Assembly: GCA_001898385.1 (NCBI GenBank) | Contig: MKTT01000062.1 | Coordinates: 56,587-120,586, forward strand | Length of the DNA: 64,000 nt | Reading direction: 5' to 3' | Origin: Planctomycetales bacterium 71-10 | GTDB lineage: Bacteria; Planctomycetota; Planctomycetia; Isosphaerales; Isosphaeraceae | The notes under the pieces: generated by a model | The model's database searches: none | What the model saw: only the letters and a program-made list of their open reading frames with translations | What the model was told of the DNA's origin: nothing | Shown: piece after piece, positions 1 through 8,400 of the stretch | Layout of the letters: each line of letters starts with the position of its first letter | Numbering within the stretch: the first letter of the stretch is position 1 | Program-made: the position numbers and the translations under genes

Positions 1-921
1 ACGGTCGCCGTGAACGGCGAGCCGGTCTCCTCGCCGACGATCGAGCGGGGATACATCGTCCTCGCGCGGGAGTGGAAGCCGGGCGACTCCGCCACGCTCG
101 ACCTCCCCATGCCCGCGACCCGCGTCGCCGCCCGCCCGAACGTCGAGGCCGATCGCGGCCTGCTGGCGATCCAGCGCGGGCCGATCGTCTACTGCGTCGA
201 GGCCGCCGACGCGGACGCCGACCTGGCGTCGCTCTACCTCCCGCGCGACGCCGAGCTGAAGCCCGAGAAGGCCCCCGACCTCCTGGGCGGCGTGGTCGTC
301 CTGAAGGGGACGGCGCGGACCGCGCCCGAACAGGGCTGGGACCGCACGCTCTATCGGGCCGCCCCCGCCGGCTCGCCGACGCCTTTCAAGGCCGTCCCCT
401 ACTACGCCTGGGACAACCGCCGGCCCGGCCCGATGAAGGTCTGGCTCCCCGTCGAGCCGAGGTCGTCCGTCGCCGGCCCGGGGGAGCAGGGGGCCCGGGT
501 GACCATGTCGCACGTCAGCTCCAACTGCCGGCCCGAGGGCGCGAACGACGGGATCGAGCCGAAGTCCAGCGCCGAGCAGCCCGCCGCCAACTGCCACTGG
601 TGGCCCCGCAAGGGGACCGAGGAATGGGTGCAGTACTCGTGGACTTCGCCCCGGACGCTTGAAAGCGCGAAGGTCTACTGGTTCGACGACACCGGCCGGG
701 GCGAGTGCCGCGTCCCGGCCTCGTGGCGGGTCGAGTATCGCGACGGCGACTCCTGGAAGCCCGTCGACGCGAAGGGCCCCTACGGCCTGGCCAAGGACGC
801 CTGGAACGAGGTGACGTTCTCCCCCGTCGCGACCGACGCCCTCCGCCTCGTCGTCCAGCTCCCGGAAGGCTGGGCGGCCGGCGTCCACGAATGGAAGGTG
901 CAGGAGTCCGAGGACGACTGA
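1..921 (+). CDS. C-terminal part of a GH127 (DUF1680)-like glycosidase
   Basis: The frame is open from the first base, so this is the last 306 codons of a gene that starts outside the window. The stretch GLLAIQRGPIVYCVEAAD and the sandwich-like sequence around it match what I know of the C-terminal beta-sandwich of GH127 beta-L-arabinofuranosidases; the catalytic barrel lies upstream and cannot be seen. Residues about 160-300 form an additional discoidin/F5-8-like module (CHWWPRKGTEEWVQYSW, then a DALRLVVQLPEGWAAGVHEWKV-like end, given here only in outline), a common carbohydrate-binding appendage. It would release arabinofuranose outside the cytoplasm. A GC hairpin follows the stop. Family call is good; substrate is inference. 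Confidence 0.75.
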   Translation, partial: TVAVNGEPVSSPTIERGYIVLAREWKPGDSATLDLPMPATRVAARPNVEADRGLLAIQRGPIVYCVEAADADADLASLYLPRDAELKPEKAPDLLGGVVVLKGTARTAPEQGWDRTLYRAAPAGSPTPFKAVPYYAWDNRRPGPMKVWLPVEPRSSVAGPGEQGARVTMSHVSSNCRPEGANDGIEPKSSAEQPAANCHWWPRKGTEEWVQYSWTSPRTLESAKVYWFDDTGRGECRVPASWRVEYRDGDSWKPVDAKGPYGLAKDAWNEVTFSPVATDALRLVVQLPEGWAAGVHEWKVQESEDD

Positions 922-931
922 CGCCGCCGCC

Positions 932-954
932 GGCCCCCGCCGCTCGCGGGGGCC
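932..954 (+). terminator. GC-rich hairpin after the GH127-like gene
   Basis: A perfect 9-bp stem (GGCCCCCGC / GCGGGGGCC) with loop CGCTC begins 11 bases after the stop codon at 921. No T-tract follows directly, but an AT-rich block starts about 17 bases later. The placement fits a transcription terminator. Confidence 0.5.
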
Positions 955-1287
955 GCGGCCGTCTGACGGTTGTAGGTTTAATGATTTAGTGCTTATTTGT
1001 CATTATTTTTTCGGCCCACCTATGGAATTGCGGGAGCCGACCGGCTAAGCTTCCATCACTCTCCCATCGAAGAAGTGCATCGGTCGCCATGGATGTCGGC
1101 CCGTATGCCCCCGCCCCGGATTCGGGCGGCCGGGCCGCATACGTCCTTGTCATCCTTGCTCCCGGATAGTCTAGGCCCGATGTCGGGCCGTCCCCTGCCG
1201 GCCCGCCGGCCGCGTCGCGCGGGCGGGGTCGGCATCCGTCCGCCTTCATAGAATCATCGGCGTCCATCGAACGGAGAAAGCCTCCAC
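955..1287. other. Intergenic region with AT-rich island and GC hairpins
   Basis: No credible gene. Bases 971-1012 form the most AT-rich block of the first 20 kb (TTTAATGATTTAG, CATTATTTTTT), a plausible promoter zone for the DUF1559 gene at 1288. Between them lie an interrupted inverted repeat (1103-1142) and a perfect hairpin (1174-1189). TAGAAT at 1249-1254 is an alternative -10 box. If transcription starts near 1010, the leader would be about 280 bases. Confidence 0.4.
1103..1189 (+). promoter_or_regulatory. Possible structured 5' leader of the DUF1559 gene
   Basis: Two inverted repeats stand in line. The first has nested arms GTATGC (1103-1108) with GCATAC (1137-1142), enclosing CCGCCC (1111-1116) with GGGCGG (1124-1129). 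The second is GGCCCGA (1174-1180) with TCGGGCC (1183-1189). They lie between the AT-rich island and the start codon. No known riboswitch is recognised, and GC-rich DNA forms hairpins easily, so this is tentative. Confidence 0.25.
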
Positions 1288-2403
1288 ATGAATGCGAGCG
1301 CACGTCGCGGATTCACGCTGATCGAGCTGCTGGTGGTGATCGCCATCATCGCCGTGCTCATCGCCCTCTTGCTCCCCGCCGTCCAGGCGGCCCGCGAGGC
1401 CGCCCGACGGGCGCAGTGCGTCAACAACCTGAAGCAGATCGGCCTGGCGGTGCACAATTTCGAGAGCACCAACGGCGAGTTCCCGCCGGGCGCCGGGCCC
1501 GCGCCGGTCGGCGACCCGACGGCCCTGGGCGACGGGACGCGGCTCAGCCCGCAGGCGCTGATCCTGCCGTACCTGGAGCAGTCCAGCCTCTACGCCACGT
1601 TCAACCTCCAGATCGAGATCAACTCGTCGGCCGAGAACGACACGGCGCGCTGCCAGCAGATCTCGGCCTACCTCTGCCCCTCCGACGGCAAGGGCTTCCG
1701 CTCGCCGGGGACGCGGGTGAACTCGAACAGCACCGGCAGCCTGGCCCAGAGCAACTACTACGGCAGCAACGGCGCGACGGCCGCCCTGTTCTTCAACTCG
1801 GCGAGCTCGGCGTTCCCCACCAATGAGACGAACTCGGCGTCGCTGGGCGTCTTCAACATCTCGGTCAACGTCACGACCCCGAAGCCGACCGCGGCGAATC
1901 CGAGCTCGGATTACCGCAAGGTGACCAGCAAGGTGACGATCAGTTCGATCACCGACGGGACGAGCAATACCGGGCTCTTCTCCGAGATCAAGATCTCCAC
2001 CATGCCGTTCCCGGTCCCGGCCAACACGCCGATGGACTCGCGGGCCGTCTACCTGACCGGTTCGTGGACGGCGGCCCCCGACAACTACATCCCGAACTCC
2101 GCCTGCAACGGCATCCCCTACAGCTCCCGGATCACCTACAAGGGGCAGCAATACTACCGCGGCTTCATCCCCGAGCTGGCCTACTACAACCACACCCAGA
2201 CGCCCAACACCCGCAACATGGACTGCGGCGACGGCGCCATCACGGCCTCGCACATGGCCGCCCGCAGCTACCACTCCGGCGGCGTGAACGTCGCGATGTG
2301 CGACGGCAGCGTGAAGTTCATCAAGGACTCGATCAGCCTCCCGACCTGGCAGGCCCTGGGGACCCGGGCCGGCGGCGAGGTCGTCAGCGCCGACGCCTAC
2401 TGA
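1288..2403 (+). CDS. DUF1559 family protein with prepilin-type N-terminus
   Basis: 371 codons. After the short leader comes [20 protein letters not shown]: a type IV prepilin cleavage site between G8 and F9, with the conserved Glu13 at +5 and one hydrophobic helix. The body is the DUF1559 (SBP_bac_10-like) domain typical of planctomycetes, ending with the family's [19 protein letters not shown] motif and [10 protein letters not shown]. Such proteins are probably processed by prepilin peptidase and assembled as pseudopilins or anchored at the surface; the precise role is not known. The start is chosen because it puts the cleavage motif right at the N-terminus; GGAG at 1275-1278 is a loose ribosome binding site. 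A small lipoprotein gene follows after 76 bases. Confidence 0.9.
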   Translation: MNASARRGFTLIELLVVIAIIAVLIALLLPAVQAAREAARRAQCVNNLKQIGLAVHNFESTNGEFPPGAGPAPVGDPTALGDGTRLSPQALILPYLEQSSLYATFNLQIEINSSAENDTARCQQISAYLCPSDGKGFRSPGTRVNSNSTGSLAQSNYYGSNGATAALFFNSASSAFPTNETNSASLGVFNISVNVTTPKPTAANPSSDYRKVTSKVTISSITDGTSNTGLFSEIKISTMPFPVPANTPMDSRAVYLTGSWTAAPDNYIPNSACNGIPYSSRITYKGQQYYRGFIPELAYYNHTQTPNTRNMDCGDGAITASHMAARSYHSGGVNVAMCDGSVKFIKDSISLPTWQALGTRAGGEVVSADAY

Positions 2404-2479
2404 TCGAATTGACCGATCCGCCCCCCGTCGCGGGCCGTTCCCCCGGCGGGCCGGCCCGCGACCCCGACCGAGGCCCGTC

Positions 2480-2926
2480 ATGACCCGACCCGCCCGCATC
2501 ATCGCACCTTGGGCCGTCGCCGCGGCGACGCTGACCCCCTTCGTCCTCGGCTGCGGCGACGCCCAATCGGTCTCCAACGCCCCCGAGCACTACGACATCG
2601 GCTCGCTCGAGGAGGTATCCGACATCTATCTCTCGTCCTACAACCTGAAGAAGAAGCCGCCGACGTCCACGAAGGACTTCGTCAAGGCCGACCTCTTCCC
2701 CAACGCCGCCGGCGCCATCAAGAAGGGCGAGATCGTCGTCTACTGGGGCGTCGCCCCGACGCCCGGCGAGGCCGCGACCGAGGTCCTCGCCTACAAGGCC
2801 GACGTCCCCTCCAAGGGGGGCTACGTCCTCCTCAAGGACATGACCATCAAGGCCATGACCCCCGAGGAGTTCCAGGCGGCCCCCAAGCCCTCTATGCCCA
2901 CCTCGGCCGACGCCAAGAAGGGCTGA
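2480..2926 (+). CDS. Small lipoprotein of unknown function
   Basis: 148 codons. The N-terminus is a signal sequence with a lipobox (FVLGC, Cys25), so the mature protein should be lipid-anchored. The rest is a compact soluble domain with lysine-rich stretches (YNLKKKPPTSTKDF) and a short disordered, proline-rich tail. I do not recognise a family. It follows a DUF1559 gene on the same strand, and the second DUF1559 gene in the window (19709) is also followed by a small lipoprotein gene, so the pairing suggests co-function at the envelope. GAGG 6 bases before the ATG serves as ribosome binding site. Confidence 0.75.
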   Translation: MTRPARIIAPWAVAAATLTPFVLGCGDAQSVSNAPEHYDIGSLEEVSDIYLSSYNLKKKPPTSTKDFVKADLFPNAAGAIKKGEIVVYWGVAPTPGEAATEVLAYKADVPSKGGYVLLKDMTIKAMTPEEFQAAPKPSMPTSADAKKG

Positions 2927-2948
2927 CCTCGCCGCCCCGCGATCGATC

Positions 2949-2975
2949 GAGACGCCGGCCTTGCGCCGGCGTCTC
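2949..2975. terminator. Bidirectional terminator hairpin
   Basis: A perfect 11-bp stem (GAGACGCCGGC / GCCGGCGTCTC) with a 5-base loop sits between two convergent genes (stops at 2926 and 2993). No T-run on either side. The position and stem quality fit a shared terminator. Confidence 0.6.
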
Positions 2976-2992
2976 CGCGTACCGGGCCTTCG

Positions 2993-3370
2993 TCAGCACG
3001 ACGACGACGGGTTCGGGAAGGCGTGGGCGTCGTCCTCGGGGCCCGTGCGGCGGTCGAGGCAGGCGAAATCCTTCTCGATCAGGATCCGGACGGCTCCGCC
3101 TTCGACCTCCTGCACGCGCTCGAACCCCACGAGGTCGCCGCCGGCCCATTCCTCGACGTCGCGGCGGTCCAGCCGCACCGTCAGCCGACCGTCGCGATAT
3201 GAGGCCGACGGCCCCCCGCGCGGGGCCTCGCCGACCTCCACGGCGTACACGAACGCCGCGTCCGGCCCGAACCGCAGCGACTCCTCGACGCGGCCGAGCC
3301 CGATCAGCCCCTCCAGGTCTTTCCGGTCGAGCCGGAGCCGGATCGAATTCCCCTTGAGCCGCAGCTTCAT
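2993..3370 (-). CDS. Hypothetical small cytoplasmic protein
   Basis: 125 codons, no signal peptide or membrane segment. It starts MKLRLKGNSIRLRLDRKDLE and reads as a small alternating-strand fold with many charged residues; a middle segment repeats a similar phrase (LTVRLDRRDVEEW), hinting at an internal duplication of a beta-beta unit. The tail carries Cys-containing CLDRRTGPEDD. I know similar uncharacterised proteins from planctomycetes but no function. A GAGGGGAGGA-type ribosome binding site lies just before the ATG. It is convergent with the lipoprotein gene and upstream of a phosphodiesterase-like gene on the same strand, about 200 bases away. Confidence 0.65.
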   Translation of the reverse strand: MKLRLKGNSIRLRLDRKDLEGLIGLGRVEESLRFGPDAAFVYAVEVGEAPRGGPSASYRDGRLTVRLDRRDVEEWAGGDLVGFERVQEVEGGAVRILIEKDFACLDRRTGPEDDAHAFPNPSSSC

Positions 3371-3540
3371 GACGTCCTCCCCTCGCGCGGGGCCGTCGCT
3401 GATGGGGCGGCCTCGTATTTGGATTATACGCGAGGGCGCGATGCCGGCATCAGGAGGATGCCCGCGACGTCCCGACGGTCTGCGGCGCCGCGACGAGCCC
3501 GGCGACGGCCGAGGCGGCCGGCCGAGGGGAGGAGGGGCGG

Positions 3541-3568
3541 CGAGGGCCGGGGACGTCCCCGGCCCTCG
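3541..3568 (-). terminator. Perfect palindrome after the phosphodiesterase-like gene
   Basis: A 28-base perfect palindrome (CGAGGGCCGGGGAC followed by its reverse complement) lies 7 bases downstream of the minus-strand stop at 3576. As RNA it gives a 12-bp stem with a 4-base loop. It most likely ends transcription of the minus-strand gene; there is no U-tract. Confidence 0.6.
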
Positions 3569-3575
3569 CGAAAGG

Positions 3576-4922
3576 TCACTTCGATTCGGCCAGGATCTCG
3601 GTCAGGACGCGGCCGGCGGGCTTCTCCAGGGGGACGCCCAGGAGGGAGGCGGCGGTGGGGGCGACGTCGAGGTTCTCGACCGAAGGGAGCTTCGAGCCGG
3701 GCTTGATCCCCGCGCCCGAGGCGACGAACAGGGCGTTCATCTTGGGCTCGGTGGAGAGATACCCGTGGGTCCCCTTCGGCGCGTGCTCCTGGATGAGGCC
3801 GTCGCCCTTGAAGGCCCCGCCCACGCTGTATCCGTCCTTGGCGGCGATGACCATGTCGGCCATGCCGGGGTGGCCGTCGGGGTCGGGCAGGCCGTAGCGC
3901 GGGAAGTCGGCCGGGTCGAGCACGGCGGCCACGCCTTCGACCCCGTCGAACAGGCCGTGGACGGCCTTCCGATCCTCCTCCTTCGTGGCCGGGTCGGTCA
4001 GGTAGACCAGGCCGATGCCCCCCTCGGGGACGACGTAGGCGCGGGCGGACTCGACCTTGTCCCCCGCGACGGCCAGCAGCTTGGCGTCGCGCAGCGCGAT
4101 GTTCGGGCGGATCGTCTTGGTGTTGGCGATGAAGCCGTGGTCGGCCACGATGAAGAACGTGGTCTTGTCCCGGATGCCGGCGTCTTCGGTCGCCTTCACG
4201 ACCTTGCCGACCAGGGCGTCGAGCTTGGCGGCGACCTCGCGGCCCTGGGAGGTCTCCGGGCCGTGCTGGTGATGGGTGGAGTCGAGTTCGAGCAGGTGGA
4301 GGGCGATGAAGTTCGGCTTGCGCTCGCGGATGACGTGGGCGGTCCCCTCGGCCCAGGCCTCGTCGCGGCCGGCGGCGCCGGCTTCGAACTTCTTGAGGAG
4401 GCCGGACTTCTCCAACTCCTCCTTGAGGCGGGGCGTGGTGTAGGTGAACGTCTTCGGCACGTCGGGCCAGTTGTCGTCGATGCTCTCGGAGCCCGAGGTG
4501 CAGGGCCAGTTGATCGCGGCCGACGTCAGCCCCTTCGCCTTGAGCACGTCGAAGAGGAGCGGGACGCGGGCCAGCTCCGACTGCCGGCGCTCGGCCGCGG
4601 AGGTCGTCGGCTTGCCGGCGGCGCGCGTCAGCACGCCGTTGTAGATCACGCCGTGGGTCGCCGGCGGGACGCCCGTCACCAGGGTCGTGTGGTTGGGCCA
4701 GGTGACCGAGGGGTTGGAGACGTGCATCCCCTCGGCGGTGCAGGCCCCGGCGTCGCGGAGGCCGCGGATCACCGGCAGGGAGACCTCGGGGTCGTCCAGG
4801 TAGCGGGCGGGGAAGCCGTCGAGCGAGATCAGGACGACGTGCCGGTCCGATCCGGCCGAGGCCGGGGCGACCGTCGCCGTCGCCAGGGCCGCGAGGGCCA
4901 GGAAGCGCAACATGAAATCCAC
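3576..4922 (-). CDS. Exported type I phosphodiesterase / alkaline phosphatase family protein
   Basis: 448 codons with a Sec-type signal peptide (residues 1-23, ending APASAG). The domain begins HVVLISLDGFPARYL with metal ligand Asp35; the nucleophile is in NPSVTWPNHTTLVTG, Thr74; a second metal cluster appears in FIVADHGFI. This is the nucleotide pyrophosphatase/phosphodiesterase branch of the alkaline phosphatase superfamily. The length fits a single-domain enzyme. It probably cleaves phosphodiesters or phosphomonoesters in the periplasm; the substrate cannot be read from sequence. A strong hairpin follows the stop. Confidence 0.85.
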   Translation of the reverse strand: MDFMLRFLALAALATATVAPASAGSDRHVVLISLDGFPARYLDDPEVSLPVIRGLRDAGACTAEGMHVSNPSVTWPNHTTLVTGVPPATHGVIYNGVLTRAAGKPTTSAAERRQSELARVPLLFDVLKAKGLTSAAINWPCTSGSESIDDNWPDVPKTFTYTTPRLKEELEKSGLLKKFEAGAAGRDEAWAEGTAHVIRERKPNFIALHLLELDSTHHQHGPETSQGREVAAKLDALVGKVVKATEDAGIRDKTTFFIVADHGFIANTKTIRPNIALRDAKLLAVAGDKVESARAYVVPEGGIGLVYLTDPATKEEDRKAVHGLFDGVEGVAAVLDPADFPRYGLPDPDGHPGMADMVIAAKDGYSVGGAFKGDGLIQEHAPKGTHGYLSTEPKMNALFVASGAGIKPGSKLPSVENLDVAPTAASLLGVPLEKPAGRVLTEILAESK

Positions 4923-5015
4923 CTCTTCGTCGATGCGTCGATGCGTCGGTCCGGTCCGGCGGACGCCCCGCCCGGACTCCCCGCAAGCGTACCGGCCCGG
5001 GCCCGCCCGTTAAAG

Positions 5016-5037
5016 GCCCCGGCCGGCCCTTCGGGGC
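5016..5037 (-). terminator. Weak hairpin after the methyltransferase gene
   Basis: On the minus strand GCCCCG pairs with CGGGGC across a 10-base loop, and CTTTAA follows. It lies 17 bases after the methyltransferase stop codon. The stem is short, so the call is tentative. Confidence 0.3.
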
Positions 5038-5053
5038 GAGCCTCTCGGAAACT

Positions 5054-5716
5054 TCACGCCCGGCCCCGCCGCCACGGCTTGTAGAAGCTGTAGGACTTCT
5101 CCAGGCCCAGCTTGCGCTCGACGTGGATCAGGCCGTCCGGGAACAGCTCGCGCATCCGGCCGCGGCCGAGCACGCGCGTCCCGTCGAGCATCGCGGACAG
5201 GTCGGGATACCTCGGCCGCCACCTCTCGATCATCCGGCGGCGGCGGGCCTCCGGGAGCTTGAAGAAGAACGGGACGCCCGTGTGGATCTCGATCGGGAAG
5301 CGGTCGCTGGGCGTCTGGACCCAGTAGGCGGGGGCGAGCCGGCGCACCTCGCGCGCGAATGCGGCCTGGCGCGCCTCGTCGCCGACGTGCTCGATCGTCG
5401 AGTTGCTGAAGGCCAGGTCGAACGACCCGTCCTCCAGGATCCCCCGCAGGTCGCAGGCGTCGTGCTCGATGCGGGCGTATCGCGCGGGGTCGGACGGGGG
5501 GCGGGCCCGGCCGGGCAGGTTGACGAACGTGACGTGGAAGTCGTGATCGACGAGCGACCAGATGAACTCGCTCCCGCCCAGGTCCACGATCCGGGCCCCG
5601 CTCGGAGGGGAGGCCAGCCGGAGGCACTCCCGCATCCGCGCCGCCCGCCAGCGCCGCAGCAGGCTCCCCTGGTCGACGAACATCCGGCGGACGAACGGGC
5701 GGATCAGGAACTGCAT
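5054..5716 (-). CDS. Class I SAM-dependent methyltransferase
   Basis: 220 codons, cytoplasmic. The SAM-binding motif I is ARIVDLGGSEFIW (about residues 40-52), followed by an acidic strand end, RIEHDACDLRGI, and SFDLAFSNSTIEHVGD as the motif IV region. The arrangement is that of small-molecule or glycan methyltransferases (Methyltransf_11-like). The C-terminal part (EIHTGVPFFFKLPEARRRRM) is seen in methyltransferases from polysaccharide loci. No clear ribosome binding site precedes the ATG. It sits 32 bases downstream of the large metalloprotease gene's stop-distal end on the same strand, but no functional link is evident. Substrate unknown. Confidence 0.8.
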   Translation of the reverse strand: MQFLIRPFVRRMFVDQGSLLRRWRAARMRECLRLASPPSGARIVDLGGSEFIWSLVDHDFHVTFVNLPGRARPPSDPARYARIEHDACDLRGILEDGSFDLAFSNSTIEHVGDEARQAAFAREVRRLAPAYWVQTPSDRFPIEIHTGVPFFFKLPEARRRRMIERWRPRYPDLSAMLDGTRVLGRGRMRELFPDGLIHVERKLGLEKSYSFYKPWRRGRA

Positions 5717-5747
5717 GGCGCGCTCGCTGGGCGGGGCCGCATCGGGC

Positions 5748-8159
5748 TCACGACCCGGCCAGGGCCGGGCGGGCGGCGAGCTTCTGGGGGTCGCCGGGGT
5801 TGATCTGCCGGAACCCGGCGAAGTCGGCCCAGCGCCAGGCCCCGTACGGGCCGTAGTCGACGAACAGCCAGCCGTCGGCCGCGACGGCGAGGCCCTGGGG
5901 ATCCGCCGGGTTCAAGAGCCGGAACCCGCCGGCCGCCGACCACGCCCACAGGCCGCTCGCCCCGAAGTCGATGTAGAGGTCCCCGCCCGGCCCGGCGGCG
6001 AGGCCCTGGGGGTCGGCCGCGTGGATCCGCGACCAGCCCCCGGCCGTCGTCCAGGTCCACAGCCCGTAGGGGCCGTAGTCGACGAAGAGCGTCCCGCCGG
6101 GGCCGGCGGCCATCCCCTCGGGGTCGGAGGCGTTGATCCTCCGCAGCCCGGACGACGCCGTCCAGGACCAGAGCCCGTACGGGCCGTAGTCGACGTACAA
6201 CTCGCCCGACGGCCCGGCCGCGAAGCCCTGCGGGTCCGACTCGTTGATCCGGGCCAGCCCCGCGGCGGCCGTCCAGCGCCAGAGGCCATACGGCCCGTAG
6301 TCCAGGAACAGGGAGCCGTCGGCCCCGGGGGTCATCGCCTGGGCGTCGGCCGCGTTGACCTGGCGGATCCCGGCCGATTCGCTCCAGCGCCAGAGCCCGT
6401 AGGGGCCGTAGTCGATGAACAGCGAGCCGTCGGCGGCCACGGCGAGGTCCTGGGGGTCGGCCGCGTTGATCTGCGACCAGCCGCCGGCCTCGGTCCAGCG
6501 CCAGAGGCCGTACGCGCCGTAGTCGACGTACAGCGGCTCGACGCTCGGCGGCGGCGCGGGGATGCGCCGGGTGATCGCCAGGGCGTAGTCGCTCCCGACG
6601 CTCCGGCCCCCCGAGATCGTCGCCTCCCCGTTGGGGCTCGATGAGGAGAACCCGGGGTCGGGGGCCGACTCGACGGTCGAGATCACGTCCGCCGCGACGA
6701 CCCGGGAGATGCGGACGTAGTACGGGGCCGTCGCCGTCGCGACCCAGGTGAGCGAGCCGTAGGGGCTCGCGGTCGGCCCGGCGACCTTGCGGCCCGAGGC
6801 GTCGTAGACGGCGGCCACGGCCGGCCCGGACAGGCCGCCCTCGCCGGGCGGGGACGTCGTCGCGATGTACGTCGCGCCGGCGATCGCGTCGATCCGGTAG
6901 ACGTCGGCCGAGGGCCCGGCCAGGGTCGTCGTCGTGCCGAAGGCCCCGCCCGAGAACGCGACGGCCTGCGTCGCCGAGGCGATGTCGCCCGGCTCGTCGG
7001 GGGAGCGGCCGGTCAGCGTCGCCTCCAGGTAGTAGGCCGTCGAGCCCGCCGCCGCGGGCGAGGGCGTGGTGAACGTGAAGTCGCGCTGGGCGTACGTCCC
7101 CGCGCCGACCCAGTACCGGCCCCCGGCCGGGAAGGTGTAGGTCACGTCCTCCTTGCCGGCGGTCGTCGACGTGTCGTTGTTGGAGAAGACCAGGGCCCCG
7201 GAGGCGTCGAAGACCTTGAGGTAGCTGTCGACCCCCCGCTCCAGGACGGACGAGCCGTCGAGCGTCCGGAGCCGCAGCGTGTCGCCCCCCAGCACGTCCA
7301 GCGGCATCAGGTAGACGCCGCGCGACGGGATCACCTTCACGCGCGCCGTCCCGTCCCCCTCGCCGCCCGTGAACAGTTCGAAGCCGCGCTCGAACGCCGC
7401 GGCCGGCGCGGCGACGCTCCAGCCGAGGTCCTTGAGCATCGCCCATTCCAGGTCGCCCAGGTCGCGCCGCTCGCCGGCCTGGGTGACGGCGTTCATGATC
7501 GACGGGACCGAGGCGGCGACGTGCGATCCGCTCATCGGCACGGCGGCCCCGCCGTTGGCGGCCACGGCGCTCGCGCCGACGAACGACGAGCCCTGCACGT
7601 TGCGGACGAACGTCGGCTGGCTCGACAGGAAGCCGAGCGAGTGGAGGAATTCGTGCCGGGCCACGGTCACGAAGTCGACCTGGCTCCCGGTCAGCCCGGC
7701 CGTCGTGCTCCCGAAGAACCAGCTCGTCGAGCCGTCGACGTCGAACTTCAGGTAGGCGAGGTCCGGCGCGTAGTCGTTCGCCCCCTGGCCGCGCATCGTG
7801 CCGCCCGGTCCGGTCGAATAGTAGGCGCCCCCCTGCGCGATGCTGCCGTCGTTCAGCGACTGGCCGTAGACGTAGACCTTGACGACGTCCGCGGGCGAGC
7901 TGGTGACGACGGTCCGGTTCCCCTGGTCGGTAGCCAGCGTGTAGCTCGCCGTCGGGACCGCGGCCAGCGTGTCGCCCAGCCGAGCCGTGATGGCGTTCAG
8001 CGTGGATTCCAGCAGGGCCCGCCGGCCCGCCGTGAAGAAGCCCGAGGAGTCCAGCGAATAGTCGAAGGCCAGCGAGACCGCCATCAGCCGGCGGTCTTCC
8101 AGCGCCTCGCACCCCGGGGCGCGGCCCCGGCGTCGTCGTCCCCCGGCTTCCCTCGTCAC
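5748..8159 (-). CDS. Surface metalloprotease-like protein with seven 37-residue C-terminal repeats
   Basis: I start it at the GTG at 8159 (803 residues): GGGAG lies just upstream, and the N-terminus then carries the planctomycete export motif EALEDRRLMA. An open frame continues further upstream but does not look protein-like. Residues about 30-250 form a metzincin-like domain with ARHEFLHSLGFLS (H169, E170, H173) and a Met-turn-like PSIMN, as in the NF038122-type metalloproteases; the third ligand position (179) is Ser rather than His/Asp. A middle region of beta-sandwich pre-peptidase-like modules follows, and residues 542-803 are seven tandem repeats around DYGPYGLW. Probably exported; the repeats may form a propeller or binding surface. 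Confidence 0.75.
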   Translation of the reverse strand: MTREAGGRRRRGRAPGCEALEDRRLMAVSLAFDYSLDSSGFFTAGRRALLESTLNAITARLGDTLAAVPTASYTLATDQGNRTVVTSSPADVVKVYVYGQSLNDGSIAQGGAYYSTGPGGTMRGQGANDYAPDLAYLKFDVDGSTSWFFGSTTAGLTGSQVDFVTVARHEFLHSLGFLSSQPTFVRNVQGSSFVGASAVAANGGAAVPMSGSHVAASVPSIMNAVTQAGERRDLGDLEWAMLKDLGWSVAAPAAAFERGFELFTGGEGDGTARVKVIPSRGVYLMPLDVLGGDTLRLRTLDGSSVLERGVDSYLKVFDASGALVFSNNDTSTTAGKEDVTYTFPAGGRYWVGAGTYAQRDFTFTTPSPAAAGSTAYYLEATLTGRSPDEPGDIASATQAVAFSGGAFGTTTTLAGPSADVYRIDAIAGATYIATTSPPGEGGLSGPAVAAVYDASGRKVAGPTASPYGSLTWVATATAPYYVRISRVVAADVISTVESAPDPGFSSSSPNGEATISGGRSVGSDYALAITRRIPAPPPSVEPLYVDYGAYGLWRWTEAGGWSQINAADPQDLAVAADGSLFIDYGPYGLWRWSESAGIRQVNAADAQAMTPGADGSLFLDYGPYGLWRWTAAAGLARINESDPQGFAAGPSGELYVDYGPYGLWSWTASSGLRRINASDPEGMAAGPGGTLFVDYGPYGLWTWTTAGGWSRIHAADPQGLAAGPGGDLYIDFGASGLWAWSAAGGFRLLNPADPQGLAVAADGWLFVDYGPYGAWRWADFAGFRQINPGDPQKLAARPALAGS
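5751..6536 (-). repeat. Seven tandem in-frame repeats of 111 bp (37 residues)
   Basis: Units begin at 6536, 6425, 6314, 6203, 6092, 5981 and 5870 (minus strand). Each has the outline LYVDYGPYGLWRW, then GG(W/L)xxIN, ADPQGLAAGPGG. Spacing is exactly 111 bases except for the last, which has a 3-residue tail. The tyrosine, glycine and tryptophan positions are nearly invariant while linker residues vary, as expected of a repeated beta-propeller-like motif under selection. Confidence 0.9.
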
Positions 8160-8233
8160 GGCGTCTCCCTCCCGGCGGGCGGAACGTGGTCGATCTCGGC
8201 GTCTTCGCTCGTCCAATAAGGATCGTAGCCCAT
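8156..8233 (-). CDS. Possible 25-codon upstream ORF overlapping the metalloprotease start
   Basis: ATG at 8233 opens a 25-codon frame (MGYDPYWTSEDAEID at its start) whose TGA overlaps the GTG start of the metalloprotease gene as GTGA. Such overlaps usually mean translational coupling. No ribosome binding site is visible before this ATG, and 25 codons can arise by chance in GC-rich DNA, so I list it as a candidate leader peptide only. Confidence 0.25.
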   Translation of the reverse strand: MGYDPYWTSEDAEIDHVPPAGRETP

Positions 8234-8327
8234 GAACCGGCCCGCGCGCCGAGCCCCGGAGGGGATTTCTCGCGGCCGTGTGGCGTCCGGGCATCACGGG
8301 CCGCCGCGCCCGCCGATCCCCCCGCGG

Positions 8328-8356
8328 TTGACGCGGGGCCCGCGGGGGGATAGAAC
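8328..8356 (+). promoter_or_regulatory. Sigma-70-type promoter of the PVC heme protein gene
   Basis: TTGACG at 8328-8333 and TAGAAC at 8351-8356 are exactly 17 bases apart, 45 bases before the ATG at 8401. The -35 matches the consensus in five of six positions; the -10 in three or four. It lies in the divergent gap between the metalloprotease and heme-protein genes. Confidence 0.55.
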
Positions 8357-8400
8357 CGATAAGCTGACGCTTGAACATCCCCCCTCGGATCTCCCCCACG

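Noticed and set aside
5751..6536. Regular 111-bp repeats considered as a CRISPR array or tandem DNA repeat.
   Set aside because: The repeats are in frame, vary at codon-neutral positions and encode a clear protein motif; there are no spacers of the CRISPR type.
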